Notes under the pieces: model-generated
Told to the model about the DNA's origin: nothing
Databases searched by the model: none
Seen by the model: only the letters and a program-made list of their open reading frames with translations
NCBI GenBank assembly: GCA_019187085.1
Contig: JABARS010000003.1
Coordinates: 62,001-126,000, forward strand
Origin: Pseudorhodoplanes sp.
GTDB taxonomy: Bacteria > Pseudomonadota > Alphaproteobacteria > Rhizobiales > Xanthobacteraceae
Length of the DNA: 64,000 bases
Direction: 5' to 3'
Shown: positions 8,676-17,167 of the stretch, piece by piece
How positions within the stretch are numbered: the first letter of the stretch is position 1
Layout: each line of letters opens with the position of its first letter
Position numbers and translations under genes: made by a program

Positions 8676-9920
8676 ATGACAACCCACTCCGTCGCCTCCG
8701 CCGCAAACTGGCGCACGCCGTTCGTCATCATCCTGTGCGGGTGCGTCATTGCGATGCTCGCCTTCGGCCCGCGCTCGGCGCTCGGCCAGTTTCTGTCGCC
8801 GATGTCGCTTGCCTATGGCTGGGGCCGCGAAGTGTTCTCGCTCGCGCTTGCGATCCAGAACCTGCTCTGGGGGCTCGGCCAGCCCTTCGCCGGCGCCATC
8901 GCCGATCGCTACGGCACGATCCGCGTCCTGTGCGTCGGCGCGCTGCTTTATGCGGCCGGCCTTGCGCTGATGGCCTATGCGGACACGCCCGGCACGCTGC
9001 ACCTGACCGCCGGCATGCTGATCGGCTTCGGCCTGTCCGGCTGCTCGTTCAATCTGGTGATCGGCGCGTTCGGCAAGCTCGTTCCCGAGCACATGCGCGG
9101 GCTTGCTTTCGGCGTCGGCACCGCGGCGGGTTCGTTCGGACAGTTCCTGTTCTCGCCGCTCGCGCGCGCCTTGATCGATCATTTCGACTGGCAGACCGCG
9201 CTCGTCGCGTTCGCCGTCATGATGCTGCTGATCCTGCCGCTGTCGGTGGCGCTGCGCACGCCGCGCGCGGAGCCCGCCGGCGTCGTCGGCACCGGCGGCA
9301 TAGCGAACCAGTCGCTGCGGCAGGCGCTCTCGGAGGCCTTCGGCCACCGCAGCTATGTGCTGCTCGTGCTCGGCTTCTTCACCTGCGGCTTCCAGCTCGC
9401 TTTCGTCACCGTCCACCTGCCCACCTTCCTGCTCGACCGCGGCCTGTCGGCGGAGGTCGGCGCCTGGACGATCGGCGTGATCGGCCTGTTCAACATCATC
9501 GGCGCGCTCTCTTCCGGCTGGCTGATGATGCGCATGCCCAAGCGCTACATCCTCTCGACGATCTATTTCCTGCGCGCGCTGACGATCGTGGCCTTCATCA
9601 CGCTGCCGATGAGCCCGCTTTCGGCGCTGATCTACGGCGCGGTGACCGGGCTGCTCTGGCTCTCCACCGTGCCGCCGACCTCCGCGCTGGTGGCGGTGAT
9701 GTTCGGCACGCGCTGGCTCGCCATGCTGTTCGGCTTCGCCTTCTTCAGCCATCAGGTCGGCGGCTTCCTCGGCGTCTGGCTCGGCGGTATCGCCTTCGAG
9801 GCGACCGGTTCCTATGATGTGGTCTGGTGGCTGTCGATCTTCTTCGGCGTCGCTTCGGCGGTGATCAATCTGCCGATCGTCGAGAAGCCGGTGGCGCGGC
9901 CCGCGCTCGCGCCGGCCTGA
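8676..9920 (+). CDS. MFS transporter (first of a tandem pair)
   Basis: 414 residues, about 12 hydrophobic segments, major facilitator superfamily in the oxalate/formate-antiporter-like branch. Visible features are the motif-A-like loop GAIADRYGTIRVL after the second helix, GFGLSGCSFNLVIGAFGKL, a repeat of the loop in the second half (SGWLMMRMPKRYIL), and GFFTCGFQLAFVTVHLPTFL. The frame is open well upstream, but the ATG at 8676 gives a normal N-terminus. It is very similar throughout to the next gene, 13 bases downstream. Substrate unknown, perhaps a monocarboxylate. Confidence 0.9.
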   Translation: MTTHSVASAANWRTPFVIILCGCVIAMLAFGPRSALGQFLSPMSLAYGWGREVFSLALAIQNLLWGLGQPFAGAIADRYGTIRVLCVGALLYAAGLALMAYADTPGTLHLTAGMLIGFGLSGCSFNLVIGAFGKLVPEHMRGLAFGVGTAAGSFGQFLFSPLARALIDHFDWQTALVAFAVMMLLILPLSVALRTPRAEPAGVVGTGGIANQSLRQALSEAFGHRSYVLLVLGFFTCGFQLAFVTVHLPTFLLDRGLSAEVGAWTIGVIGLFNIIGALSSGWLMMRMPKRYILSTIYFLRALTIVAFITLPMSPLSALIYGAVTGLLWLSTVPPTSALVAVMFGTRWLAMLFGFAFFSHQVGGFLGVWLGGIAFEATGSYDVVWWLSIFFGVASAVINLPIVEKPVARPALAPA

Positions 9921-9933
9921 CCGGGAGATCGTC

Positions 9934-11172
9934 GTGACCTCAGGGAAGATTCCGGCGGTGCGTTTCGACTGGCAGACGCCGCTTGTCATCCTGCTCTGCG
10001 GCTGCCTGGTCGCCATCCTGAGCTTCGGCCCGCGCTCCTCGCTCGGGCTGTTCCTCACCCCGATGTCGTCGGCGCACGGCTGGGGCCGCGAGATCTTCGC
10101 GCTCGCGATCGCGATCCAGATGCTGCTGTGGGGCGCGGCGCAGCCCTTTGCCGGCGCGGTCGCCGACCGGTTCGGCCCGGTGATCGTGCTGTCGGCCGGC
10201 GCGCTGCTCTATGCCGTCGGGCTGGCGCTGATGGCGCATGCTGCCTCGCCGGGGATGCTCTATCTCTCCGGCGGCGTGCTGGTCGGCTTCGGTCTCGCCG
10301 GCGCCTCGTTCATGGTCGTGCTCGGCGCCTTCGGCAAGCTGCTGCCGCTGCGCTGGCGCTCGCTCTCCTTCGGTCTGGGGACCGCGGCCGGCTCGTTCGG
10401 CCAGTTCCTGTTCGCCCCGCTCGCGGTCGGGCTGAACAGCGCCTTTCCCTGGACGACGACGCTGGTCGCCTTCAGCGCGATGGTGCTCGTCATCATCCCG
10501 CTGTCGCTTGCCTTGTCGATGCCGCGCGATTTCGGCGCGCATGCCGCCGGCACGCCCCAGCAATCGGTCACCCAGGCGATCCGCGAGGCGCTCGGCCACC
10601 GCAGCTACATCTATCTCGTGCTCGGCTTCTTCACCTGCGGCTTCCAGGTCTTCTTCATCACCGTCCACCTGCCGGCCTATCTCCTCGATCGCGGCCTGTC
10701 GGCGGACATCGGCGCCTGGACCGTCGGCGTGATCGGCCTGTTCAACATCGTCGGATCGATTTCCGCGGGCCTGCTGAGCGACCGCATGCCCAAGCGCTAT
10801 CTCCTCGCGGCGATCTATTTCCTGCGCTCGGTCGCGATCGTGGTCTTCATCAGCATCCCGGTGAGCACGCCGGCGGCGCTGGTGTTCGGCGCCGTCATCG
10901 GCCTGCTCTGGCTGTCGACCGTGCCGCCGACCAACGGGATCGTCGCGCTGATGTTCGGCACGCGCTGGCTCACCATGCTCGCGGGCTTTGCCTTCTTCAG
11001 CCACCAGGTCGGCGGGTTCCTCGGCGTCTGGCTCGGCGGGCTGGTGTTCGAGCGCACCGGCTCCTACGACGTGATCTGGTGGCTGGCGATCCTGCTCGGC
11101 GTGCTCTCGGCGCTGATCAATCTGCCGATCGTCGAGAAGCCGGTGGCGCGGCCGGCCGCGGCGCCCGCCTGA
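9934..11172 (+). CDS. MFS transporter (second of a tandem pair)
   Basis: 412 residues, starting with GTG at 9934 preceded by CGGGAG. It is collinear with the upstream carrier over its whole length; identical stretches include RPFFTCGFQ-like GFFTCGFQ, FAFFSHQVGGFLGVWLGG and INLPIVEKPVARPA. It has the same MFS loops (AVADRFGPVIVL and LSDRMPKRYLL). The pair looks like a tandem duplication followed by divergence, probably co-transcribed. Substrate unknown. Confidence 0.9.
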   Translation: MTSGKIPAVRFDWQTPLVILLCGCLVAILSFGPRSSLGLFLTPMSSAHGWGREIFALAIAIQMLLWGAAQPFAGAVADRFGPVIVLSAGALLYAVGLALMAHAASPGMLYLSGGVLVGFGLAGASFMVVLGAFGKLLPLRWRSLSFGLGTAAGSFGQFLFAPLAVGLNSAFPWTTTLVAFSAMVLVIIPLSLALSMPRDFGAHAAGTPQQSVTQAIREALGHRSYIYLVLGFFTCGFQVFFITVHLPAYLLDRGLSADIGAWTVGVIGLFNIVGSISAGLLSDRMPKRYLLAAIYFLRSVAIVVFISIPVSTPAALVFGAVIGLLWLSTVPPTNGIVALMFGTRWLTMLAGFAFFSHQVGGFLGVWLGGLVFERTGSYDVIWWLAILLGVLSALINLPIVEKPVARPAAAPA

Positions 11173-11209
11173 GCCTCAATGCCGTGGTTAGATGTCATCG
11201 CCGGATGTC

Positions 11210-11308
11210 ATGGCCGGGCTTGACCCGGCCATCCATCGCACAAAGAATCAAAGCCACTGAGGACTTGTAACCAGACAGGGATGAATGCGCGGGGTCAGGC
11301 CCGCGCAT
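11210..11308. repeat. Palindromic intergenic repeats
   Basis: Two perfect inverted repeats fill the gap between the MFS pair and the acuI-like gene: ATGGCCGGG / CCCGGCCAT (11210-11218, 11224-11232) and ATGCGCGGG / CCCGCGCAT (11285-11293, 11300-11308). They resemble the dispersed short palindromes of Rhizobiales and may act as a bidirectional terminator. Confidence 0.6.
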
Positions 11309-11324
11309 GACGGAAGGGAACGCT

Positions 11325-12311
11325 GTGCCGACATTCAAAGCGATCGTGGTGGACAAGACCGACGCCGGGCAGGCCGTCGCGCTGAAGGATTTCGACGAGA
11401 AGGACCTGATGGACGGCGACGTCACCGTGCGCGTGGGCTGGTCGACCATCAATTACAAGGACGGGCTGGCGATCGCCGGCAAGGCCCCGGTCGTGCGCCG
11501 CTTTCCCATGATCGCCGGCATCGATTTCGCGGGCACCGTCGAATCCTCCTCGCATCCGGCCTGGAAGGCGGGCGACGAGGTCGTCCTCAACGGCTGGGGT
11601 CTCGGCGAGACGCATCTGGGCGCCTACGCGCAGAAGGCGCGCGTGAAGGGCGACTGGCTGGTGCGCCTGCCGGCGAGCATGAGCGCGCGCGAGGCCATGG
11701 CGATCGGCACCGCCGGCTATACCGCGATGCTCTGCGTCATGGCGCTGGAGCGCGCCGGGGTGACGGCGCAGCGCGGCCCGGTGGTGGTGACGGGTGCCGC
11801 CGGCGGCGTCGGTTCGGTCGCGGTCGCCCTGCTCAAGAAGCTCGGTTATCACGTCATGGCCTCCACCGGCCGGCCGCAGGAGGCCGACTATCTGAAGGCG
11901 CTCGGCGCTTCCGAGATCATCGACCGAGCGGAATTGTCGGGCCCGGCCAAGCCGCTGGCCAAGGAGCGCTGGGCGGGCGGCGTCGATTCCGTGGGCTCCG
12001 CGACGCTGGCCAACGTGCTGTCTATGACCCGCTATGGCGGGGCGGTCGCCGCCTGTGGATTGGCGGGCGGTATGGACCTGCCGACGTCGGTCGCGCCCTT
12101 CATTTTGCGGGGAGTGTCGCTTTTGGGCATCGATTCCGTCATGTGTCCGCTGCCGCTGCGTCAGGAAGCGTGGAAAAGACTTGGAACCGACCTCGACCGC
12201 TCGAAATTGGCCGCAATGACCACGGAAATCCCCCTTTCCGACGTGATCGCGACCGCCCCCAGAATCCTCTCCGGTGGGGTGCGCGGCCGAATCGTGGTCA
12301 AGATCGGGTAA
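11325..12311 (+). CDS. acuI: AcuI/YhdH-type NADPH-dependent oxidoreductase (acryloyl-CoA reductase-like)
   Basis: 328-residue zinc-free medium-chain dehydrogenase/reductase. The motif [20 protein letters not shown] is typical of the YhdH/AcuI branch; [19 protein letters not shown] is the NADPH-binding glycine-rich loop, followed by [17 protein letters not shown]. Known members reduce acryloyl-CoA to propionyl-CoA. A GTG start at 11325 with GGAAGGGA five bases before it is preferred to the ATG at 11307, which would add six residues and lies in a palindrome. No acrylate/DMSP genes adjoin it, so the physiological substrate is uncertain. Confidence 0.85.
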   Translation: MPTFKAIVVDKTDAGQAVALKDFDEKDLMDGDVTVRVGWSTINYKDGLAIAGKAPVVRRFPMIAGIDFAGTVESSSHPAWKAGDEVVLNGWGLGETHLGAYAQKARVKGDWLVRLPASMSAREAMAIGTAGYTAMLCVMALERAGVTAQRGPVVVTGAAGGVGSVAVALLKKLGYHVMASTGRPQEADYLKALGASEIIDRAELSGPAKPLAKERWAGGVDSVGSATLANVLSMTRYGGAVAACGLAGGMDLPTSVAPFILRGVSLLGIDSVMCPLPLRQEAWKRLGTDLDRSKLAAMTTEIPLSDVIATAPRILSGGVRGRIVVKIG

Positions 12312-12408
12312 ACGCGTTCAGGAATTAGCTACGAAAGTCCGTCATCATCCGCATCCGTTATGGTAAAGAAGTCGGTAAAGACGGCTTCGTGAACGAGTGG
12401 GGTTCGAC

Positions 12409-12852
12409 ATGTTGCGTTTCGGAGCTTTTCTGGCCGGTCTTCTTGCCGTTTCACCTGCGCTCGCCCAGCAGATGACGGCGCAGGAAGCGCGTCGCTTCGT
12501 GGTCGGCAAGACCTTCGTCTTTTCCTGCTTCGAAGGCACCCGCGGCGCGGGCCGCATTCATGCCGACGGCTCCGTTGCCGGCACCATCCAGTTCCGCGGA
12601 TCGGGCCCCGTGCGCTGGGCGCAACTGCCCGCCGGCACGGTCCTGGTGAGGGGCGAGTCGGTCTGCGCCAACGTGCGCGGCATGCCGTTCCAGCCCTGCT
12701 TCAGCCTGCAGAAGACGAGCGCCCGCAGCTTCCGCGGCTCGGTCTCCGGTCTCGGCTTCGCCTCCTGCGAGTTCACGCGCCGCGGCCCGGTCGAGGTCGC
12801 GACCGCCGACAACGCCCCGCTCAGCCTGCGCTCGACGCTGTCCAGCCGCTAG
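12409..12852 (+). CDS. Conserved secreted protein of unknown function
   Basis: 147 residues with a signal peptide (MLRFGAFLAGLLAVSPALAQQ). The mature part has four cysteines in FSCFEG, SVCANV, QPCFSL and ASCEF, enough for two disulfides, and is rich in short beta-prone stretches. I recognise it only as the kind of small exported protein common in Rhizobiales. The ATG at 12409 follows GTGGGG; an upstream in-frame GTG at 12397 would place residues before the signal peptide. No functional clue from the neighbours. Confidence 0.75.
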   Translation: MLRFGAFLAGLLAVSPALAQQMTAQEARRFVVGKTFVFSCFEGTRGAGRIHADGSVAGTIQFRGSGPVRWAQLPAGTVLVRGESVCANVRGMPFQPCFSLQKTSARSFRGSVSGLGFASCEFTRRGPVEVATADNAPLSLRSTLSSR

Positions 12853-12856
12853 ACAT

Positions 12857-13342
12857 TCACGGCGTCTTCGCCGGGAAGATCATGCACGTCGTCGTGGCGT
12901 GCGCATAAAGCTTGCCGCCCGCGTCCTTGAGGTCGCCCTCCGAGGTGCCGACCGTGCGCCCGCGATAGACGATGCGGCCCTCGGCGCGGATCGGTCCGGT
13001 GTCCCTGGTGATCGGGCGCACGAGGTTCACCTTGATCTCCAGCGTCGTGTAGGTCTCGCCGCGGTCGAGCATGGAATGCACCGCGCAGCCGAGCGCGGAA
13101 TCGAGCAGCGTCATGGCGAGCCCGCCATGCACGACGCCGATCGGATTATAGTGACGCTCCTGCGGCAGTCCCTCGAACAAGGCGCGGCCCTTCTCGACCG
13201 CTATCAGGCGGAAGCCGAGCGTGTCAGCCATCGGCGGCGCCGGCAGGCGCCCCTCGACGATGCCCTGCAGAAAGCTCAGTCCGTCATGCGCGAGCAGCGT
13301 CTGCGCCGGCACGACGCCGACCATCCTTGCGAACGCATCCAT
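12857..13342 (-). CDS. PaaI-family hotdog thioesterase
   Basis: 161 residues with a single hotdog domain. The signature NPIGVVHGGLAMTLLDSALG (about residues 66-85) contains the conserved HGG and the acidic residue of PaaI/YbgC-type acyl-CoA thioesterases. The frame is open further upstream, but the ATG at 13342 gives the normal domain length. The stop is only four bases from the end of the convergent secreted-protein gene. The substrate acyl-CoA is not predictable from sequence. Confidence 0.87.
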   Translation of the reverse strand: MDAFARMVGVVPAQTLLAHDGLSFLQGIVEGRLPAPPMADTLGFRLIAVEKGRALFEGLPQERHYNPIGVVHGGLAMTLLDSALGCAVHSMLDRGETYTTLEIKVNLVRPITRDTGPIRAEGRIVYRGRTVGTSEGDLKDAGGKLYAHATTTCMIFPAKTP

Positions 13343-13397
13343 CGTCCCATCCCGCTCTTCGTGTGCCCGTTCTTCGTGTCCCGGCGACGAAAGCCTA

Positions 13398-14363
13398 TCA
13401 CCTCCGCACCCCCAGGCGCAGGCCCGGCGCATGCCGTTCCCGCACGACCTCGCGGCGGAAGCGAAAGAGCGCGGCCGGCCGGCCGCCGGTCGCCGTCGAC
13501 ATGTCGCCGGTGGCCTCCACGAGCGCGGTGGATTCCACGAGCCGGCGGAAATTCTGCTTGTGCAGGTGGCGGCCGGAAATCGCCTCCACGGTGCGCTGCA
13601 AGGCGGTGAGCGTGAATTCCTCCGGCATCAGCTCGAACACGACCGGACGATATTTCAGCTTGCCGCGCAGGCGCGCGATGGCGGTCGCCAGGATGCGGCG
13701 ATGATCGTAGCGCATCGACTGGCCGAGCGGGGCGGGGGCGGAGGGAACGCGGCCGTCGCGCCAGGCTTCCTCGATCAGGCCCGCGCTGTAGAGCAGCTCG
13801 TAGCGTTCGAGCACCTTCTCCTCGTCCCACGGCGCCTCGCCGGTGCCGAAGCAAAGCTGCAGCCGCTCGCGCAGGTTCTGCTCGTCGCCGGTCTTGTCGT
13901 TCGCGCGCACCCATTTCTGCAGATGCGGAACGATCTTGTCGTCGAGAATGTCGGGCCGTCCGCCGCGCCAGTCCTCCCACGGAAAGAAACGATACCAGGG
14001 CTCGAAGCCCGCGCCCGAGGCGCGCAGGCTCGCGACATTGTCGGGGATGCGCGTGAGCGCGAGATAGCCGATCGACACGACATGCGGGCCGGTATCGCCG
14101 GGCAGGGCATGGCGTCCGCGATCGCCGAACGTGTAAAGCTGCTCGACATAGCCCGCCGGCAGGCCGGTCTGGGCGGCGACCCAGGCGCGCAGACCCATCT
14201 CGAACGTGCGGTGGGTGAGCGGATCGAACATGCCCGAGGGCAGGCCGGCGGGACTGCCCGGCCGCTCGCCTTCCGCCACCAGCACGCGCGGCTCGTCATC
14301 CTTCACCGCGACGATCGCCGCCGTCAGACCGATTTCGATCGGCGTGATGTCCATCGCGCTCAC
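13398..14363 (-). CDS. nadQ: Nudix-related transcriptional regulator of NAD metabolism (NadQ/NrtR-like)
   Basis: 321 residues. The N-terminal half is a Nudix fold whose box is degenerate (GLPSGMFDPLTH...RAWVAAQTG): the catalytic REXXEE residues are missing, which suits a ligand sensor rather than a hydrolase. The C-terminus (about 225-310) is a winged helix like that of NrtR: PEEFTLTALQRTVEAISGR, LHKQNFRRLVES, GRPAALFRFRRE. NadQ proteins repress nadA-nadC in alphaproteobacteria, and a matching palindrome precedes nadA at 8436-8456. The GTG at 14363 overlaps the phosphatase stop (GTGA); ATG 14354 is an alternative. The family is clear; the exact name is slightly less so. Confidence 0.78.
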   Translation of the reverse strand: MSAMDITPIEIGLTAAIVAVKDDEPRVLVAEGERPGSPAGLPSGMFDPLTHRTFEMGLRAWVAAQTGLPAGYVEQLYTFGDRGRHALPGDTGPHVVSIGYLALTRIPDNVASLRASGAGFEPWYRFFPWEDWRGGRPDILDDKIVPHLQKWVRANDKTGDEQNLRERLQLCFGTGEAPWDEEKVLERYELLYSAGLIEEAWRDGRVPSAPAPLGQSMRYDHRRILATAIARLRGKLKYRPVVFELMPEEFTLTALQRTVEAISGRHLHKQNFRRLVESTALVEATGDMSTATGGRPAALFRFRREVVRERHAPGLRLGVRR

Positions 14364-14866
14364 CCGAGATCGAGGCGGAACGGCACCCCCTCGTAGGCGG
14401 CCCGCCCGGGGCCGATCTCCTCCACCGCCGCGACCATGCGTCCGCGGCGGCCGAGCAGCGCATCGGCAAGCGCGACGAGCCGCATGTTGGGCTGGGCGGT
14501 CGGGGAGGCGGCGCGGATCGCCTGCGCGATCGCGCGCTCCTCGCGCACGGGATTGAGCGCGCAGGCGGCGATGAATGCGCCCGCGGTCGAGCGGCTGATG
14601 CCGGCATAGCAGTGCACGACCAGCGGCGCGCCGCGGTTCCAGCCGGTGACGAAATCGACGAGCTTCTCGACATGCTCGTGCGCCGGCAGGACGTAGCCCT
14701 CGATCGGCGCCGCGATATCGTCCATGTCGAGCAGAAGGTGATTGTCCGCCACGATGCCGGGCGGGCGGCGCACCAGCGAGATGTCCTTGATCAGGGTGAC
14801 GACGTGACGGGCGCCGGTGTCGGCGACGGTATTATCGAGCCGTGCGAGCGAGCAGACGTGAATCAT
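14360..14866 (-). CDS. Protein-tyrosine/dual-specificity phosphatase family protein
   Basis: 168 residues. The P-loop HCYAGISRS (about residues 84-92) gives the HC-X5-R-S signature of cysteine-dependent phosphatases; an aspartate-rich stretch LLLDMDDIAAP upstream could hold the general acid. It overlaps the following regulator gene by four bases and lies 58 bases after the HD-hydrolase gene, within a run of minus-strand genes starting at ygfZ. The substrate may be a phosphoprotein or a small phosphate ester. Confidence 0.85.
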   Translation of the reverse strand: MIHVCSLARLDNTVADTGARHVVTLIKDISLVRRPPGIVADNHLLLDMDDIAAPIEGYVLPAHEHVEKLVDFVTGWNRGAPLVVHCYAGISRSTAGAFIAACALNPVREERAIAQAIRAASPTAQPNMRLVALADALLGRRGRMVAAVEEIGPGRAAYEGVPFRLDLG

Positions 14867-14924
14867 CTTTGCGGTCCGGAATCGACACCGAAAATATAGG
14901 TCGCCCGCGCGCTGGACAAAAGCA

Positions 14925-15569
14925 TCACCCCTGCGACAGCTTTGCGAAACGTTCCAGGAAGCGCGCTTCGGCGGTCTGCGCCGGCCACGGCGTCAGGTAT
15001 TCGCGCTCGAGCGCGGCGCTGAGCTGCGGCGGCTGCCCGAAGAAGCGCCGCGCCTCGGCGGGCTCGAAGCCGGCAAGACGGGTGGCCTCGAGATAGGCGG
15101 CGTCGCGGTCGGCGGCCTTGATCAGCCGCTCGGTCGCCGGCGGCAGGTCGACCGGCAGGCCGAAGCGCAGATGGATGGCGTCGCGCAGGCGCCGTTCGGT
15201 CGCCTTGTAGGAATCGCCGATCACCGCCTTGAACGGCGAGATCATGTCGCCGATCACGTATTCGGCGGCGTCGTGCAGGAGAATGGCGAGGCGCAGCGAG
15301 CGGTCGAGCCGCGGATGGCGGCGGCGCGCCATCGCCTCCACCAGCAGCGTGTGCTGGGCGACGGAAAAGATGTGTGCGCCGCTCGTCTGTCCGTTCCAGC
15401 GCGCCACCCGCGCAAGCCCGTGCGCGATGTCGCCGACCTCGATATCGAGCGGGGCGGGATCGAGCAGGTCGAGCCGGCGGCCCGACAGCATGCGCTGCCA
15501 GGCGCGCGGCGCTGTTTTCGATGCGGCGCCCCGGACGGAGGTGCGTCGCGATGGCGGACGGGCCGGCAT
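14925..15569 (-). CDS. HD-domain phosphohydrolase (YfbR-like)
   Basis: 214 residues; the ATG at 15569 lies two bases after the tag stop. The HD metal ligands are visible in order: HIFSVAQHTLL (first His), ILLHDAAEYVIGD (HD pair) and KAADRDAAYLEA (final Asp). The fold and order match YfbR-type 5'-deoxynucleotidases and related HD hydrolases. With the neighbouring DNA glycosylase, a role in nucleotide clean-up is plausible but inferred. The N-terminal 25 residues are basic and low in complexity. Confidence 0.85.
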   Translation of the reverse strand: MPARPPSRRTSVRGAASKTAPRAWQRMLSGRRLDLLDPAPLDIEVGDIAHGLARVARWNGQTSGAHIFSVAQHTLLVEAMARRRHPRLDRSLRLAILLHDAAEYVIGDMISPFKAVIGDSYKATERRLRDAIHLRFGLPVDLPPATERLIKAADRDAAYLEATRLAGFEPAEARRFFGQPPQLSAALEREYLTPWPAQTAEARFLERFAKLSQG

Positions 15570-15571
15570 GG

Positions 15572-16174
15572 TCAGCGCTGCGGCTTCGCTTTCATGCAGG
15601 CGTCGTGGCGATGGCAGGCGACCAGATGGTCGTTGACCATGCCCACCGCCTGCATGAAGGCATAGACGATGGTCGGCCCGACGAACTTGAAGCCACGCGC
15701 CGACAGTTCCTTGGAAATCTTGCGCGACAGCGGCGTTTCGGCCGGCACCTGCGCCGTACTGCGGAAACGGTTCACCCTGGGGCGGCCGTCGACGAAGTCC
15801 CACAGGAAATGCGAGAATCCGTTCTCCTTCTCCATGATGTCGAGCCAGCTGCGCGCCGAGAGCACCGCGCCCTCGATCTTGGCGCGGTTGCGCACAATGC
15901 CGGCATCCGCCATTAGCGCCGCCTTCTTGCGCGCATTGTAGCGGGCGATCCTTTCCGGCGCGAAGCCGTCGAACGCGCGGCGGAAATTCTCGCGCTTGCG
16001 CAGGATCGTGATCCACGATAGCCCGGCCTGGAAGCCGTCGAGCACGAGCTTCTCGAACAGCGCGCGGTCGTCATATTCGGGCACGCCCCATTCCTCGTCG
16101 TGATAGGCGACATAGAGCGGATCGTCCTTCGGCCAGGGACAGCGCACGAGCCCGTCGGGATGCCGGATGGTCAC
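15572..16174 (-). CDS. tag: DNA-3-methyladenine glycosylase I
   Basis: 200 residues. Tag removes 3-methyladenine from alkylated DNA. Signatures: RCPWPKDDPLYVAYHDEEWG, LVLDGFQAGLSWITILRKRE, a central ARKKAALMADAGIVRNR, and the C-terminal zinc-site residues in NDHLVACHRHDAC. The start is GTG at 16174, overlapping the ygfZ stop by GTGA, so the two are translationally coupled. Length and motifs match the family fully. Confidence 0.95.
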   Translation of the reverse strand: MTIRHPDGLVRCPWPKDDPLYVAYHDEEWGVPEYDDRALFEKLVLDGFQAGLSWITILRKRENFRRAFDGFAPERIARYNARKKAALMADAGIVRNRAKIEGAVLSARSWLDIMEKENGFSHFLWDFVDGRPRVNRFRSTAQVPAETPLSRKISKELSARGFKFVGPTIVYAFMQAVGMVNDHLVACHRHDACMKAKPQR

Positions 16175-17064
16175 GCGACGCCGCCTTTCGTGCCGGACGA
16201 GGGAGCAGGCATGGGAAAGCGGATCCAGTCGACATGCCGCAGCCGCAGCGCGATGCCGCCGGCGCTGAGCGGCGCGTCGGGCGTCTCGATCCGGTCGAGG
16301 CGGATCTGGGCGAGGCCCTGGCCGGCCGCGGCCGAGCCCATGGTGCCGACCGCGCGCTCGCCGAGCATGACCGGCACGCCGGCGTCGGGCGCGGGGCCTT
16401 CGAACGCCACCGGCACGATGCGCGTGCGCGCCGTCCCGCGATGCTCGACGCGCGAGACCACTTCCTGCCCGACATAGCAGCCCTTATGGAAATCGACGCC
16501 CGCAAGCTGGTCCATGTCGGCATCGTGCGGAAACGCGTCGCCGTAGATGAAATCCAGCCCCCCACGCGGCACGCCGAGCGCGATGCGGTGCGCCTCGTAG
16601 GCGGCGGCCTCGGTCAGGGTCGCGCCCATCTCGCGCGCGGCCTCCTGCGCGACGTCCGGCGGCAGGATCACGCGCAGGCCGAGGCCCGGCAGGCGCGGAT
16701 CGGGATAGACGAGGCCGTATTCGCTGTCGGCGCTGCCGTCCCAGACCGCCATCACCGCAAGCGCCTCGGACAAGTCCTCGATCGTCACCTTGGCGCGCAG
16801 GCGGTAGAAAGTCAGCCGCTCGACCAGCGTGCGCACGAGCGCGCGCGGGCAATCGAGGAAGAAGCCGCCGCCGTCGGCTTCGGCGGCTTCCGCCACGATG
16901 CAATCGACGATGATCTTGCCCTGCGGCGTCAGGAGCGCGGCGAAGGCCGGCGCCTGCGGCGTCACCTTGCCGACATCGGCCGTCAACAGCCCGTTGAGGA
17001 ACGTACGGGCGGTTTCGCCCGCAACCTTGATCACCCCGCGATCGGGGAGAAGCGCCGCCTGCAT
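16171..17064 (-). CDS. ygfZ: Folate-binding protein YgfZ (tRNA-modifying/Fe-S repair GcvT-like)
   Basis: 297 residues of the GcvT-like fold. The diagnostic motif KGCYVGQEVVSR is present near residue 195, with the conserved cysteine. YgfZ is a tetrahydrofolate-binding protein that helps maintain certain Fe-S enzymes such as MiaB. It is first in a minus-strand series (ygfZ-tag-HD-phosphatase-nadQ-thioesterase). It is divergent from the dihydroorotase gene, 103 bases away. Confidence 0.93.
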   Translation of the reverse strand: MQAALLPDRGVIKVAGETARTFLNGLLTADVGKVTPQAPAFAALLTPQGKIIVDCIVAEAAEADGGGFFLDCPRALVRTLVERLTFYRLRAKVTIEDLSEALAVMAVWDGSADSEYGLVYPDPRLPGLGLRVILPPDVAQEAAREMGATLTEAAAYEAHRIALGVPRGGLDFIYGDAFPHDADMDQLAGVDFHKGCYVGQEVVSRVEHRGTARTRIVPVAFEGPAPDAGVPVMLGERAVGTMGSAAAGQGLAQIRLDRIETPDAPLSAGGIALRLRHVDWIRFPMPAPSSGTKGGVA

Positions 17065-17167
17065 GGGTCAGTCCCTGGGAAAGTCCTTGCCAGATATTGC
17101 GCCGGAACGTAAGGCGCAGGCGGTGTCCGCTCAAGAGCGGACACGGGGCCCTTGGGCGAAACCGGTC

